A stretch of 64,000 nucleotides of DNA from Sphingopyxis sp. CCNWLW2 (GTDB lineage: Bacteria > Pseudomonadota > Alphaproteobacteria > Sphingomonadales > Sphingomonadaceae), in the NCBI RefSeq assembly GCF_037095755.1, contig NZ_JBAWKJ010000001.1, positions 1,801,001 through 1,865,000 of the forward strand, given 5' to 3'. The notes under the pieces were generated by a model, which was not told the origin of the DNA, did not search any database, and saw only the letters and a program-made list of their open reading frames with translations. Position 1 is the first letter of the stretch; every line of letters starts with the position of its first letter. A program made the translations under genes and the position numbers. Shown here in pieces: positions 1-8,702 of the stretch.

Positions 1-823
1 AACCGCCGTTGAGCACTGTGCGGTTGAGCACGCAGGTGTTCGCGAAGACGTGGAAGAAGGGCAGCACGCCTAGAATGCGATCGTCGGCGTCATGGTCGGG
101 GTCGATCGCATTCACCTGCCGCGCATTGGCGGTGAGGTTCTGGTGCGTCAGCTTGGCGCCCTTGGGCGTCCCGGTGGTGCCCCCGGTATATTGGATCAGC
201 GCAATATCCTTTTCGGCGTCGATCGCGACGGCATCGGGTTTGCCATCATTGTCGGTGAGCGCCGAGAAACGGATGATGCGCGGGTCGGCGGGCAGCGCCG
301 CGACCTCGCTGCGCTTGAACAGACGATAGAGCACCGACTTCGCTGCGGGGAGCCCGCCCGCGACCGAGCCGACGACGAGCTGCTTGAGGCTCGACCCGTC
401 GAGCACCTTCAACGCAGTGGGGAGCAGCGCCGCGGCGCTGATCGTGAACAGCGTTTCGGTGCCCGAGTCCTCGACCTGCGCTTCCAACTCGGCGACGGTA
501 TAGAGCGGCGAGAAATTGACCACCGTCGCGCCGGCGGCGAGCGCGCCATAATAGGCCGCGACATAATGCGGGACGTTGGGCAGGAAGAGGCCGACGCGGC
601 TGCCCTTGCCGATCCCGCGCTGCTGCAATCCGCGGGCAACGCGCGCCGCGCCGCGCGCAACTTCGGCATAGCCGAACTCGCGGCCCAGAAAATCGAGCAT
701 CGGCGCATCGCCGCGCCGGGCGACGCTGGCGGCGAGCATGTCGGGCAGCGACAGCGGCGCAAACTCCTGGTCCCAGGCCGTGGGGTGGCGATAATCGGTC
801 GACCAGGAAAAGCGGCTGTCCAT
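1..823 (-). CDS. Long-chain fatty acid--CoA ligase, N-terminal 274 residues (partial)
   Basis: An AMP-binding (ANL superfamily) enzyme that would activate a fatty acid to acyl-CoA through an acyl-adenylate. Reading the minus strand from ATG 823 gives MDSRFSWSTDYRHPTAWDQE and continues open to the window edge, so the C-terminal half is missing. The phosphate-binding signature YTGGTTGTPKGA lies near base 190, and a typical FFHVFANT stretch follows close to the edge. A purine-rich AGAGGA lies about 10 bases before the ATG. It is divergent from the next gene. The family call is firm; chain-length preference cannot be judged from this fragment. Confidence 0.9.
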   Translation of the reverse strand, partial: MDSRFSWSTDYRHPTAWDQEFAPLSLPDMLAASVARRGDAPMLDFLGREFGYAEVARGAARVARGLQQRGIGKGSRVGLFLPNVPHYVAAYYGALAAGATVVNFSPLYTVAELEAQVEDSGTETLFTISAAALLPTALKVLDGSSLKQLVVGSVAGGLPAAKSVLYRLFKRSEVAALPADPRIIRFSALTDNDGKPDAVAIDAEKDIALIQYTGGTTGTPKGAKLTHQNLTANARQVNAIDPDHDADDRILGVLPFFHVFANTCVLNRTVLNGG

Positions 824-856
824 CGGGGGTGATATCCTCTTCGAATATGCGGGGTT

Positions 857-878
857 CCTTACACTAGGGTCAGTAAGG
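857..878. promoter_or_regulatory. Imperfect dyad in the acyl-CoA ligase promoter region
   Basis: CCTTAC and GTAAGG form a 6-bp inverted repeat around a 10-base centre in the 134-bp divergent gap. On the minus strand a possible TTGCAA -35 lies just upstream of it, so the dyad would sit over the ligase promoter. Fatty-acid degradation genes are often controlled by TetR or MerR repressors binding such dyads. That assignment is inference only. Confidence 0.3.
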
Positions 879-957
879 TGATTTGCAACCGGGCTCGCTT
901 GCGGCGCGCAGTCCGGACGGCTAGGCAGCGCATATTGTCTTCGCCAGGGGTTTTGCC

Positions 958-1494
958 ATGCTGCAGCTGTCATCGCGCGTCGCCGCGCCGCTCGTCCTTT
1001 TCGCCTTCGCACTCGCCGTTCCGGCAAGCGCGAAGGACAAGACACCGCCGGCACCCCCTGCCCAGATCCGCGAACTCTATGCGTGCCGCGATATCGCCGA
1101 CGCCTCTGCCCGCCTTGCCTGTTTCGACCGCGAGGTCGGCGAACTGTCGGCCGCCGATACCGCGAAAGAGATTGTGTTTACCGACAAGGAAACCGCGAAA
1201 AAGACGCGGCGCGGCCTGTTCGGCTTTTCCTTCCCCAAGCTGGGCGGGATTTTCGGCGGTGACGAGGACGAGATCAAAGAAATCGAGACGGTGATCCGCG
1301 GGGTCAGCACCGACCAGTCGGGCAAATATCGCCTGGTTATGGAGGACAATGCGGTGTGGGTACAGATCGACTCCACCAGTCTGCCGCGGCAGCCCAAGCC
1401 GGGCCAGAAAGTGAAGATCAAGGTGGCGGCCATGGGCAGCTATTTCGCGACGATCGAGGGCGGCCGCACGATCCGCATGAAGCGCGACCGCTGA
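958..1494 (+). CDS. Secreted conserved protein of unknown function (178 aa)
   Basis: The first 25 residues form a signal peptide (hydrophobic LVLFAFALAVPASA, cleavage near residue 25), so the protein is probably periplasmic. The sequence ELYACRDIADASARLACFDR carries two cysteines separated by a short helix, a pattern common in secreted sphingomonad and other alphaproteobacterial proteins. A Gly/Phe-rich linker follows, then a likely beta-rich domain of roughly 75 residues ending in basic residues. No catalytic motif is evident. It stands 48 bp before pabBC on the same strand. I do not recognise a named family. Confidence 0.75.
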   Translation: MLQLSSRVAAPLVLFAFALAVPASAKDKTPPAPPAQIRELYACRDIADASARLACFDREVGELSAADTAKEIVFTDKETAKKTRRGLFGFSFPKLGGIFGGDEDEIKEIETVIRGVSTDQSGKYRLVMEDNAVWVQIDSTSLPRQPKPGQKVKIKVAAMGSYFATIEGGRTIRMKRDR

Positions 1495-1542
1495 TCGCCG
1501 GCGCGCGACCGGCATCCATGATACAACGATGACGATACAGCG

Positions 1543-3375
1543 ATGACGGGCGGCGACGCGATCCCGCTTCCGGGGCCGGGCTGCCCGCCCTTCGTGCTGC
1601 TCGACGACGCGCGTGCAGAGGGCGCGGCGGCGGCGCGATTGTTCGTCGATCCGGTCGAGGTGCTGACCGCCCATTCAGCGGCCGAGGTCCCGGCGCTGCT
1701 TTCGGCGCTCGAAGCGGCGCAGGCGCGCGGGCTCCACGCGGGGGGCTATCTGACTTATGAGGCGGGCAAGGCGCTCGCGCCGGCATGGCGCGGGGCAGTT
1801 GATGCCGAAACCGGCGCGGCGCCGCTCGGCTGGTTCGGGCTGTTTGACACGGTCCGGCGGATCGATGCCGACAAGGTGGCGGACCTGCTCCCCGATCCGG
1901 CATCGGCGTGGATCGGCAAGGTCGCGCCGCGCGTCGCGCGCGCCGACTATCTGGCCGCTGTCGAGGCCGTGCTGGGTTTCATCCGCGCCGGCGATATCTA
2001 TCAGGCGAATTTCACCTTTCGCGCCGATGTGCCCGTGCGCGGCAATCCGCTCGCGGTTCATGCGCGGCTGCGCCGCACCGCGCGCGCGGGGTATGGCGGG
2101 GTGATCTGGACCGGCGAACAGGCGATCGTCTCGCACTCGCCCGAACTCTTCTTTGCGCTGCGTGAGGGGCAGGTGATGGCGCGGCCGATGAAGGGAACCG
2201 CGGCGCGGCTTTCCGATCCCGATGCCGACGCCGCCGCGGCGCGCGAGCTTGCCGAAGATCCCAAGCAGCGCGCCGAAAATCTGATGATCGTCGACCTGAT
2301 CCGCAACGACCTGTCGCGTGTCGCGGTGCCGGGGTCGGTCGCGGTGCCGGGCCTCTTTCGTGTCGAAAGCTTTCCGACGATCCACCAGCTCGTCTCCGAT
2401 GTCAGTGCGCGCCTGCCCGAAGGCGCCGGGGCGGTCGACGTGCTCCGCGCCGCTTTTCCCTGCGGGTCGATCACCGGGGCGCCGAAAGTGCGCGCGATGG
2501 AAATCATCGACGAGCTGGAAACGGGCGCGCGCGGGCTTTACACGGGCTCGATCGGGTTCATCGAGCCGGGGGGCGATGCGGCATTCAATGTTGCGATCCG
2601 GACGCTTTTGTTACCGCAAAGCGCCTTGCAGGACGGCCCTGCTTGCGCCACGCTGGGACTGGGCTCCGGAATCGTCGCCGACAGCGAACCGGCTGAAGAA
2701 TGGCGCGAATGTCTGGCCAAGGGGGAATTTGTGGGCGCAGCGGGGGAAAGCTTCGACCTCATCGAAACGATGTTCTTCGATCCGGTCGAAGGCGTCCAGC
2801 GGATCGAGGGGCATCTGGCGCGGATGAAGGCGAGCGCCGCGGCGCTGGGTTTCACCTTCGACCGGCACGGCGCGCGCAACGTCCTGCAATCGGCGACCTT
2901 CCGCCTGCGCAGCGCCGCGCGGGTGCGGATGCGGCTCGCGCCGTCGGGCGCGCTTGCGATCGAGGTGTCGCCGCTGCCACGGCTCGCCGAGCTGCCGGTG
3001 CCGGTTGCGGTGCGACCCGCGCCGATGGCCGCCGACGATTTTCGCCTGACGCACAAGACGAGCCTGCGCGCCGCCTATGACAGCGCGCGGCACGCGAGCG
3101 GCGCCGCCGAGGTCGTGTTCGTCGACGAGCCGGGTTTCGTCACCGAAGGGAGCTGGAGCAACATCTTCGTCGAACGCGATGGCCAATTGCTCACCCCGCC
3201 GCTCGCGCTCGGGCTGCTTCCCGGGGTGCTGCGCGCCGAGTTGATCGACAAGGGGCGCGCGGTCGAATCGCACCTGCGGCTCGCCGATCTGGAGAGCGGA
3301 TTCTTCATCGGCAATTCGCTGCGCGGACTGATCCCGGCGCGGCTGGCGGACGCTGCGGCATCCGCGATAGGCTGA
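1543..3375 (+). CDS. pabB: Bifunctional aminodeoxychorismate synthase I / 4-amino-4-deoxychorismate lyase (PabB-PabC fusion)
   Basis: Makes 4-aminobenzoate for folate: the PabB half (about residues 1-375) converts chorismate plus ammonia to aminodeoxychorismate, and the PabC half (about 385-610) is a PLP lyase that releases pyruvate. PabB signatures are IYQANFTF, RPMKGT (Lys217), ENLMIVDLIRNDLSR and CGSITGAPK. In the PabC half, Lys505 in LTHKTSLRAAY is the probable PLP lysine, and VTEGSWSNIF is typical of class IV aminotransferases. The fusion replaces separate pabB and pabC. The glutaminase subunit PabA is not in the window. Length fits known fusions. Confidence 0.93.
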   Translation: MTGGDAIPLPGPGCPPFVLLDDARAEGAAAARLFVDPVEVLTAHSAAEVPALLSALEAAQARGLHAGGYLTYEAGKALAPAWRGAVDAETGAAPLGWFGLFDTVRRIDADKVADLLPDPASAWIGKVAPRVARADYLAAVEAVLGFIRAGDIYQANFTFRADVPVRGNPLAVHARLRRTARAGYGGVIWTGEQAIVSHSPELFFALREGQVMARPMKGTAARLSDPDADAAAARELAEDPKQRAENLMIVDLIRNDLSRVAVPGSVAVPGLFRVESFPTIHQLVSDVSARLPEGAGAVDVLRAAFPCGSITGAPKVRAMEIIDELETGARGLYTGSIGFIEPGGDAAFNVAIRTLLLPQSALQDGPACATLGLGSGIVADSEPAEEWRECLAKGEFVGAAGESFDLIETMFFDPVEGVQRIEGHLARMKASAAALGFTFDRHGARNVLQSATFRLRSAARVRMRLAPSGALAIEVSPLPRLAELPVPVAVRPAPMAADDFRLTHKTSLRAAYDSARHASGAAEVVFVDEPGFVTEGSWSNIFVERDGQLLTPPLALGLLPGVLRAELIDKGRAVESHLRLADLESGFFIGNSLRGLIPARLADAAASAIG

Positions 3376-3502
3376 CCTGCCAGCTGCATAGGTAAATTAT
3401 CAACCAGCGCGCTTGCGAATATCGGTCAGAGGCTTTAGGCGCGGCCGCGCGCAATTTCCTGTCCTTTTGCAGCCGACCGCGCAAGCCACGGAAGATATCG
3501 TC

Positions 3503-4714
3503 ATGTCGCTGAAGCCCCATGTCTCCGCCGCCCTCAACCGCATCCAGCCGTCGGCAACGCTCGCGATGACCGCGCGCGTGACGGCGCTGAAAGCCGCGGG
3601 CGTCGACGTGATCGGCCTCAGCGCGGGCGAGCCCGATTTCGACACCCCCGATTTCGTCAAGGAGGCGGCGATCGAGGCGATCCGCAACGGCCAGACCAAA
3701 TATACGCTCGTCGACGGCACGGTGGCGCTGAAGGAAGCGATCCGCGGCAAGTTCCGCCGCGACAACGGGCTCGACTTCGGGCTCGACCAGATTTCGGTCA
3801 ACGTCGGCGGTAAGCACACCTTGTTCAACGCGCTCGTCGCGACCGTCGACAAGGGCGACGAGGTGATCATCCCCGCGCCTTATTGGGTGAGCTACCCCGA
3901 CATCGTCGCCTTCGCGGGCGGCACGCCGGTGATCATCGAGGGCACCGCGGCGCAGAATTACAAGATCACGCCGGCGCAGCTCGACGCCGCGATCACGCCG
4001 AAGACGCGCTGGGTGATGTTCAACTCGCCGTCGAACCCTTCGGGCGCCGCCTATTCGGGCGAGGAACTCGACGCGCTCGGCGAAGTCATCCGCCGGCACC
4101 CGCATGTGATGGTGATGACCGACGATATGTACGAGCATGTCTGGTACGCCGATTTCGCCTTCACGACCTTTGCGCAGCGCTGCCCCGACCTGATCGACCG
4201 CATCCTGACGGTGAACGGCTGTTCGAAAGCCTATGCGATGACCGGCTGGCGTATCGGCTATGCCGGCGGTCCCGCGTGGATCATCAAGGCGATGGGCAAG
4301 CTCCAGTCGCAGTCGACGTCGAACCCCTGTTCGATCGCGCAGGCCGCCGCCGCCGCTGCGCTCGGCGGGCCGCAGCATTTCCTCGACGACCGCAACGCCG
4401 CGTTCAAGAAGCGCCGCGACATGGTCGTCGCGATGCTCAACGACGCGCCGGGGCTCAACTGCCCCGTCCCCGACGGCGCCTTCTATGTCTATCCCGACGC
4501 GTCGGGCTGCATCGGCAAGAAGACCCCCGACGGCAAGCTGATCGACAGTGACGAAGCGCTCATCGACTATTTCCTCGACAGCGCGAAGGTCGCGGCGGTC
4601 CACGGCGGCGCCTTCGGCCTGTCGCCGGCATTCCGCGTCTCCTACGCGACGTCGGAAGCGGTGCTCAAGGAAGCGTGCGTGCGCATCCAGCGGGCGTGCG
4701 CGGCGCTCAGCTAA
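3503..4714 (+). CDS. aatA: PLP-dependent aspartate (or prephenate) aminotransferase, class I
   Basis: A 403-residue fold-type I aminotransferase that interconverts aspartate/oxaloacetate and probably prephenate/arogenate. The N-terminus reads SLKPHVSAALNRIQPSATLA and the motif GLSAGEPDFDTP is typical of subgroup I-gamma enzymes. The PLP Schiff-base lysine is Lys242 in SKAYAMTGWRIGY. The start at 3503 follows GGAAG at 3490-3494; the frame stays open 90 bases further upstream, but that extension does not resemble the family. Substrate preference cannot be fixed from sequence alone. Confidence 0.92.
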   Translation: MSLKPHVSAALNRIQPSATLAMTARVTALKAAGVDVIGLSAGEPDFDTPDFVKEAAIEAIRNGQTKYTLVDGTVALKEAIRGKFRRDNGLDFGLDQISVNVGGKHTLFNALVATVDKGDEVIIPAPYWVSYPDIVAFAGGTPVIIEGTAAQNYKITPAQLDAAITPKTRWVMFNSPSNPSGAAYSGEELDALGEVIRRHPHVMVMTDDMYEHVWYADFAFTTFAQRCPDLIDRILTVNGCSKAYAMTGWRIGYAGGPAWIIKAMGKLQSQSTSNPCSIAQAAAAAALGGPQHFLDDRNAAFKKRRDMVVAMLNDAPGLNCPVPDGAFYVYPDASGCIGKKTPDGKLIDSDEALIDYFLDSAKVAAVHGGAFGLSPAFRVSYATSEAVLKEACVRIQRACAALS

Positions 4715-4745
4715 GCGGCATTTCAGCCGCGCACGATTATTTTGT

Positions 4746-4814
4746 ACCGATCGGTCTTGTAATCGCGGCGGCGGCGACTATTTGAACCTGAACGGCGGTT
4801 AACCGCCCGGTTCA
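4746..4814. promoter_or_regulatory. Two palindromes upstream of the msrA unit
   Basis: The 228-bp gap holds a perfect 10-bp palindrome ACCGATCGGT (4746-4755) and a perfect 14-bp palindrome GGCGGTTAACCGCC (4794-4807). The latter is flanked by TGAAC (4789-4793) and GTTCA (4810-4814), which extend the dyad across a 2-base bulge. They may be operator sites, or the second may act as a hairpin terminator for the aminotransferase, although no T-run follows. No promoter could be assigned with confidence. Confidence 0.35.
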
Positions 4815-4942
4815 CCGGATAGTAAGTCATTTCCGTTAGGGTGACTGCCATCACTGCACGGCTGGTCGGGGCGCTCCATATCGTCGGTGTAACCAAAGCG
4901 GTCTCGGCCGCGAATCGACAGATATGAAAAAAAGAGGCCCAT

Positions 4943-5050
4943 ATGCTCTCCATGCTCCGCTCCGACTGGTTCCTGACCATGCTCGCTGGCTTCGCGATTG
5001 GCGCGACCTACATCGTCCTCAATCAGCCGGCGCTGCCGATCCCGGCGTGA
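4943..5050 (+). CDS. Small single-pass membrane protein (35 aa) coupled to msrA
   Basis: A short ORF encoding MLSMLRSDWFLTMLAGFAIG followed by ATYIVLNQPALPIPA: one hydrophobic segment (about residues 10-27) with a short charged N-terminus and a proline-rich tail. AAAGAGG ends 5 bases before the ATG, a good ribosome-binding site. Its TGA overlaps the GTG start of msrA as GTGA, implying translational coupling. No function is known to me. The alternative is that it is only a leader ORF that sets msrA translation. Confidence 0.65.
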   Translation: MLSMLRSDWFLTMLAGFAIGATYIVLNQPALPIPA

Positions 5051-5736
5051 CGCCGCTGCGGCGCGGCCTCTCGCTTCGCGCCGCCACGGCGCTGGTTGCC
5101 AGCGCGATTGTTGCGCAATGCGCCCCGGCGCAGGCCGAAAGCGTCGTCAAGTTGCCCGCCGCGCTCGTCGATCCCGCCGTCAATGCGAAACGCGCGACCG
5201 CAGTGCTTGCTGGAGGGTGCTTCTGGGGCGTCGAAGGCGTCTTTTCCAACGTCAAAGGCGTGATTTCGGTCGAATCGGGCTATCATGGCGGCAGCGCCGC
5301 GACCGCCAAATATGAACTGACCCACGACGGCAAATCGGGTCATGCCGAGGCGGTCCGCATCGTCTATGACCCGTCGCAGGTCAGCTATGGCAGTCTGCTT
5401 CGCATTCTCTTTTCAGTGATCGCCGATCCGACGCTCAAAAATCGTCAGGGTCCCGACACGGGCCCGCAATATCGCGCCGCGATCGTCCCGCTCGACGCCA
5501 GCCAGCGCCAGGTCGCGACCGCCTATCTGTCGCAGATCGGCGGCGGCAAATATTTCGCCAAGCCCCTCGTCGTACCGGTCGAGGCGTATAAGCGTTTTTA
5601 TCCCGCCGAGGCGAACCACCAGGATTTCATGCGCCGCAATCCCAGGAACGGCTATATCCTGCGCTGGGACGCACCCAAGCTGGCGGCACTGAAGCGGCTC
5701 TATCCCGATATGGTGCGGGCGAAGCCGGCGCCCTGA
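5047..5736 (+). CDS. msrA: Peptide methionine (S)-S-oxide reductase MsrA, exported, single-cysteine type
   Basis: Reduces methionine-S-sulfoxide in proteins. From GTG 5047 the product starts with a clear signal peptide (RAATALVASAIVAQCAPAQA, cleavage after about residue 30), so it is probably periplasmic. The active-site motif is GGCFWGVEG with Cys58, followed by GYHGG and GHAEAVRIVYDP. After signal removal Cys58 is the only cysteine: the C-terminal resolving cysteines of E. coli-type MsrA are absent. An in-frame ATG at 4924 would give a longer N-terminus, but that stretch is the out-of-frame reading of the upstream small ORF and would bury the signal peptide. Confidence 0.88.
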   Translation: MTPLRRGLSLRAATALVASAIVAQCAPAQAESVVKLPAALVDPAVNAKRATAVLAGGCFWGVEGVFSNVKGVISVESGYHGGSAATAKYELTHDGKSGHAEAVRIVYDPSQVSYGSLLRILFSVIADPTLKNRQGPDTGPQYRAAIVPLDASQRQVATAYLSQIGGGKYFAKPLVVPVEAYKRFYPAEANHQDFMRRNPRNGYILRWDAPKLAALKRLYPDMVRAKPAP

Positions 5737-5837
5737 CCACGGCGTGCGGGCCGAGCCTGCACCCCGAAACCCGTAGGTTCCGCGATTGGTCGCGGCAGAA
5801 GAATCATTCACCGCAAATCGCTGGCTCCTCCCGCGTG

Positions 5838-5883
5838 CCTGCGTGACGCAGGAAAAGCCCGAACGGGGTCGGGACGCTATAAA
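5838..5883 (+). promoter_or_regulatory. Dyad and possible -10 before the serine hydrolase gene
   Basis: CCTGCG-TGA-CGCAGG (5838-5852) is a perfect 6-bp inverted repeat, and TATAAA (5878-5883) lies 22 bases before the ATG at 5905. No convincing -35 box is found at the right spacing, so a sigma-70 promoter is only possible. The rest of this 168-bp gap shows nothing else clear. Confidence 0.25.
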
Positions 5884-5904
5884 AGTCGCAAATGCGGGGT
5901 TCGA

Positions 5905-7050
5905 ATGAAGTTTGAGTTTTCCGGCAGGCCGCTCCTCGCTGTGTCGATGAGCGCCGCGGTGCTTGCGGGCTGCGTCAGCAGTGCCGCGATCGTTCCGCAG
6001 CCGCGCGCGCAGCAGCCAGCGGCAGTGCGCGGCCCGTCCGGGGCGGTCACCGTACCGATCGGTCAGCCGGTGCGCTCTCAGATGCCGCGCCCCGCCGGTC
6101 CGCTGGACCCCGGCTTTCGCCGCGCTCCCGCCGGCCTCAACGATCGCATCTTCGAGTTATGGCGCGCCTTCCCGGGCAAGACCGGCATCGCAGTGCAGCG
6201 CATCGACGGCGAATGGTCATTGTCGCAGCGCGGCGGCGACTTGTTTCCGCAACAGAGTGTGTCGAAGCTGTGGGTCACGCTCACCGTGCTCGACGCGGTC
6301 GATCAGGGGCGGATGACGATGGACCAGCGCGTTCGCATCGGCCCCGAAGACCTCACCTTGTTCCACCAGCCGCTCGCGGCGCGCGTGCGCGCCGAAGGCT
6401 CGGTGACGATGAGTGTCCGCGATCTCATCGAAACCGCGATCACCCACAGCGACAACACCGCGAACGACAGCCTGCTGCGCACGGTCGGCGGTCCGAGCGC
6501 GGTGCGCGCCTTCGTCGCGAAAAAGGACCTCGGTTCGATCCGCTTCGGTCCGGGCGAGCGCCTGTTGCAGGCGGGGACCGCCGGGCTGACCTGGCAGCAA
6601 AGCTATTCGATCGGTCGCAATTTCGAGGCCGCGCGCGCCGCGTTGTCGCCCGCGACTCGCCAGGCCGCGATGAACAATTATCTCGCGAATCCCGTCGACG
6701 GCGCGAGCCCCGCCGCGATCGCGAGCGCGCTCACGCGGCTCGCACGCGGGACGCTGCTGTCGCCCGAATCGACCGAATATCTGCAAGGCGTGATGAGCCG
6801 GACGCGAAGCGGGCCGCGGCGGCTGAAGGCCGGGCTGCCGCCGGGCTGGCAGTTCATGCACAAGACCGGCACCGGACAGAATCTGGGCGGCATGACTGCG
6901 GGCTACAACGACATCGGCATCGCGACCGCGCCCGACGGCACCCGCTATGCGATCGTCGTGATGATGGGCAGCACGACCTCGGGCATTCCCGCGCGCATGG
7001 CGCTGATGCAGTCGGTCTCGTCGGCCGTTGCCGAATATCACGGAAGGTAA
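5905..7050 (+). CDS. Lipoprotein serine hydrolase of the class A beta-lactamase fold
   Basis: A 381-residue penicillin-recognising hydrolase. A lipoprotein signal ends at LAGC (Cys23), so it is probably membrane-anchored, followed by a Pro/Gln-rich linker to about residue 75. The class A motifs are in order: SVSK (Ser118, Lys121), SDN (182-184) and KTG (320-322). The omega-loop glutamate of true class A enzymes (ExxLN) is not recognisable; the segment between SDN and KTG reads differently. It may therefore be an acylating hydrolase or weak penicillin-binding enzyme rather than a resistance enzyme. Confidence 0.8.
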   Translation: MKFEFSGRPLLAVSMSAAVLAGCVSSAAIVPQPRAQQPAAVRGPSGAVTVPIGQPVRSQMPRPAGPLDPGFRRAPAGLNDRIFELWRAFPGKTGIAVQRIDGEWSLSQRGGDLFPQQSVSKLWVTLTVLDAVDQGRMTMDQRVRIGPEDLTLFHQPLAARVRAEGSVTMSVRDLIETAITHSDNTANDSLLRTVGGPSAVRAFVAKKDLGSIRFGPGERLLQAGTAGLTWQQSYSIGRNFEAARAALSPATRQAAMNNYLANPVDGASPAAIASALTRLARGTLLSPESTEYLQGVMSRTRSGPRRLKAGLPPGWQFMHKTGTGQNLGGMTAGYNDIGIATAPDGTRYAIVVMMGSTTSGIPARMALMQSVSSAVAEYHGR

Positions 7051-7056
7051 TCGAGG

Positions 7057-7368
7057 ATGAAGCTTGCTGCCCTGCCGCTGCTCGCGCTGTCGCTCGCGCT
7101 TGCCGGATGTGCGACGCCCGAAACGCGGCTGCGCACCGGCCTCAACAATGCCGGCCTGTCGAAGGCGATGTCGGCGTGCATGGCCGAACGCATGGTCGAC
7201 CGGTTGTCACTGGTCCAGCTCCGCCGCCTGTCGGCGCTCGGCAGCCTCAAGGACAAGCGCGTCACCGACCTGTCGCTCGACCAGTTTTTTCACAAGGTCC
7301 GCGCGCTCAAGGATCCCGAGATACTGACGGTGTCGACGAGCTCGGCGGCGCTCTGCGCGCTGCGCTGA
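7057..7368 (+). CDS. Small putative lipoprotein (103 aa), unknown function
   Basis: Starts 6 bp after the serine hydrolase and is likely cotranscribed with it. The N-terminus is a lipoprotein signal with lipobox LAGC (Cys18). The mature part is about 85 residues, helical in character, with two more cysteines (MSACMAER and the terminal ALCALR) that could form a disulfide. I recognise no named domain. Its stop is 4 bp from the converging M23 peptidase gene. Confidence 0.7.
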   Translation: MKLAALPLLALSLALAGCATPETRLRTGLNNAGLSKAMSACMAERMVDRLSLVQLRRLSALGSLKDKRVTDLSLDQFFHKVRALKDPEILTVSTSSAALCALR

Positions 7369-7372
7369 CCCA

Positions 7373-8497
7373 TCAATCGCCCGGAAAGCGCACGACGAGG
7401 TTCGGCGGCGGAAAGCTGTTCCGCACCGTTTCGGAGCGGTCGGCGGGCGGCCATGGCTCGCGGCGGGAAAAGCTTTCGATCGTGGCATATTGCCCCAGCC
7501 GCGTGAGCGAGGTGACGACATAGGGCTGGCCCTCGGCGCCGAGGATCGACGCGCGGTCGGCGAGGTGGAAATGCAGGTGCGGGGCGCTGGCCTGCCCGGT
7601 GAAGCCGAGGTAGCCCACGACTTGCCCCACCTTGACGCGGTCGCCGACCGCGACCGGGGCGCCCTGCTTCATATGCTCGTAGGTCGCGATGCGGCCGCCG
7701 CCGATGTCGATCATCACGAAATTGCCGCTGGCGTCGGCGATTCCGGGTCTGGGCCTGCCCGATATGGTGGCGGGGTCGGGAACATCGTCGCGCACCGCGA
7801 CGATCGTGCCGTCGGCGACGGCGAGCACCTCGGCGCCGAAACCATAATGGTTCGCCGGGATATTGGCGTCGCCCGACGAGAGTTTGCCGTTCGTGTCGAT
7901 CTTCATATAGTCGATCGCGAAGCGTCCGGGCAGGGTGGCCGACCCTTCGGTGGCATAAAAGACACGCCGATGGCCACGCTCCATGCCCGGGTCGTACACC
8001 GCGACCCACGGACCGCCGCGCAGCGGCGGTGACAGGCGGGGCGGGGCGGTGGTGTCGGGCGTCGCCGCGCCGCCTGAAATCGTGAAATCATCCTCGTCGG
8101 TGTCGATCTTGTTCAGCGTCAGGCTGTGCGAAATCGGCCCACGGGGAAGGGCGGCGGGGATGGGCGCACCGATATAGACGATAGCGCGGCGGCCAATGGG
8201 AATGATCCGCGCATTGGCTTCGGGCGGCCCGACGAGGTCTATCGCCGCGGGCAGATCGTCCCGGCTGTAGGTCTTGATCGGCGTGTCACCCGCCTTGATC
8301 GCGAGCCCGTTCAGCTCGAGCGGGTGGCTTGAAAAATTGGTGAGGTGGAGCTCATAGACGAGCTGGTCGGTGTCCCCGATTCGAACGATTTTCGGCGCCT
8401 CGATGATCTGCACATCGATCGACTGGTTCACCTGTGCCGTCGCTGCGCCCTGGCCGGCGAGCGCCAATAACGCCAAAACTAGAAGCATTATCCGCAT
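7373..8497 (-). CDS. Secreted M23-family metallopeptidase (LytM-like)
   Basis: A 374-residue protein with a signal peptide ([20 protein letters not shown]), probably periplasmic. The N-terminal 150 residues look like an Ig-like beta domain. The peptidase domain (about 190-345) has the HLHFH zinc motif (His307, His309) and the [10 protein letters not shown] turn typical of M23 glycyl-glycine endopeptidases, which act on peptidoglycan cross-links. The first zinc motif is not a canonical HxxxD: at the expected place the sequence is NHYGFG. The start at 8497 is supported by GAGGGAAG just upstream; an in-frame ATG exists at 8512. Confidence 0.82.
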   Translation of the reverse strand: MRIMLLVLALLALAGQGAATAQVNQSIDVQIIEAPKIVRIGDTDQLVYELHLTNFSSHPLELNGLAIKAGDTPIKTYSRDDLPAAIDLVGPPEANARIIPIGRRAIVYIGAPIPAALPRGPISHSLTLNKIDTDEDDFTISGGAATPDTTAPPRLSPPLRGGPWVAVYDPGMERGHRRVFYATEGSATLPGRFAIDYMKIDTNGKLSSGDANIPANHYGFGAEVLAVADGTIVAVRDDVPDPATISGRPRPGIADASGNFVMIDIGGGRIATYEHMKQGAPVAVGDRVKVGQVVGYLGFTGQASAPHLHFHLADRASILGAEGQPYVVTSLTRLGQYATIESFSRREPWPPADRSETVRNSFPPPNLVVRFPGD

Positions 8498-8702
8498 CTT
8501 CGCTTCCCTCATCCCACATTTCGACCTTGCCCGATTATCAACTCGGGCCCGGGGCGTCATCCGAAAGACGGACCGGCTCGCCGCACGCCTTTGCCGCGGA
8601 CAAGAATATCTGGGGCTACCCGGGGGTAGAATTGGCGCCGAACTTGTGCTTAGGCGGCGCCGATCCTCTCCCCTTCCAGAGTCGAAAGGCCCGGCAGACC
8701 CC

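Noticed and set aside
5905..7050. Calling this gene (or that at 13146-14429) an antibiotic-resistance beta-lactamase
   Set aside because: Both have SxxK-type motifs, but the first lacks a clear deacylation Glu and the second fits family VIII esterases; resistance is not supported by sequence.
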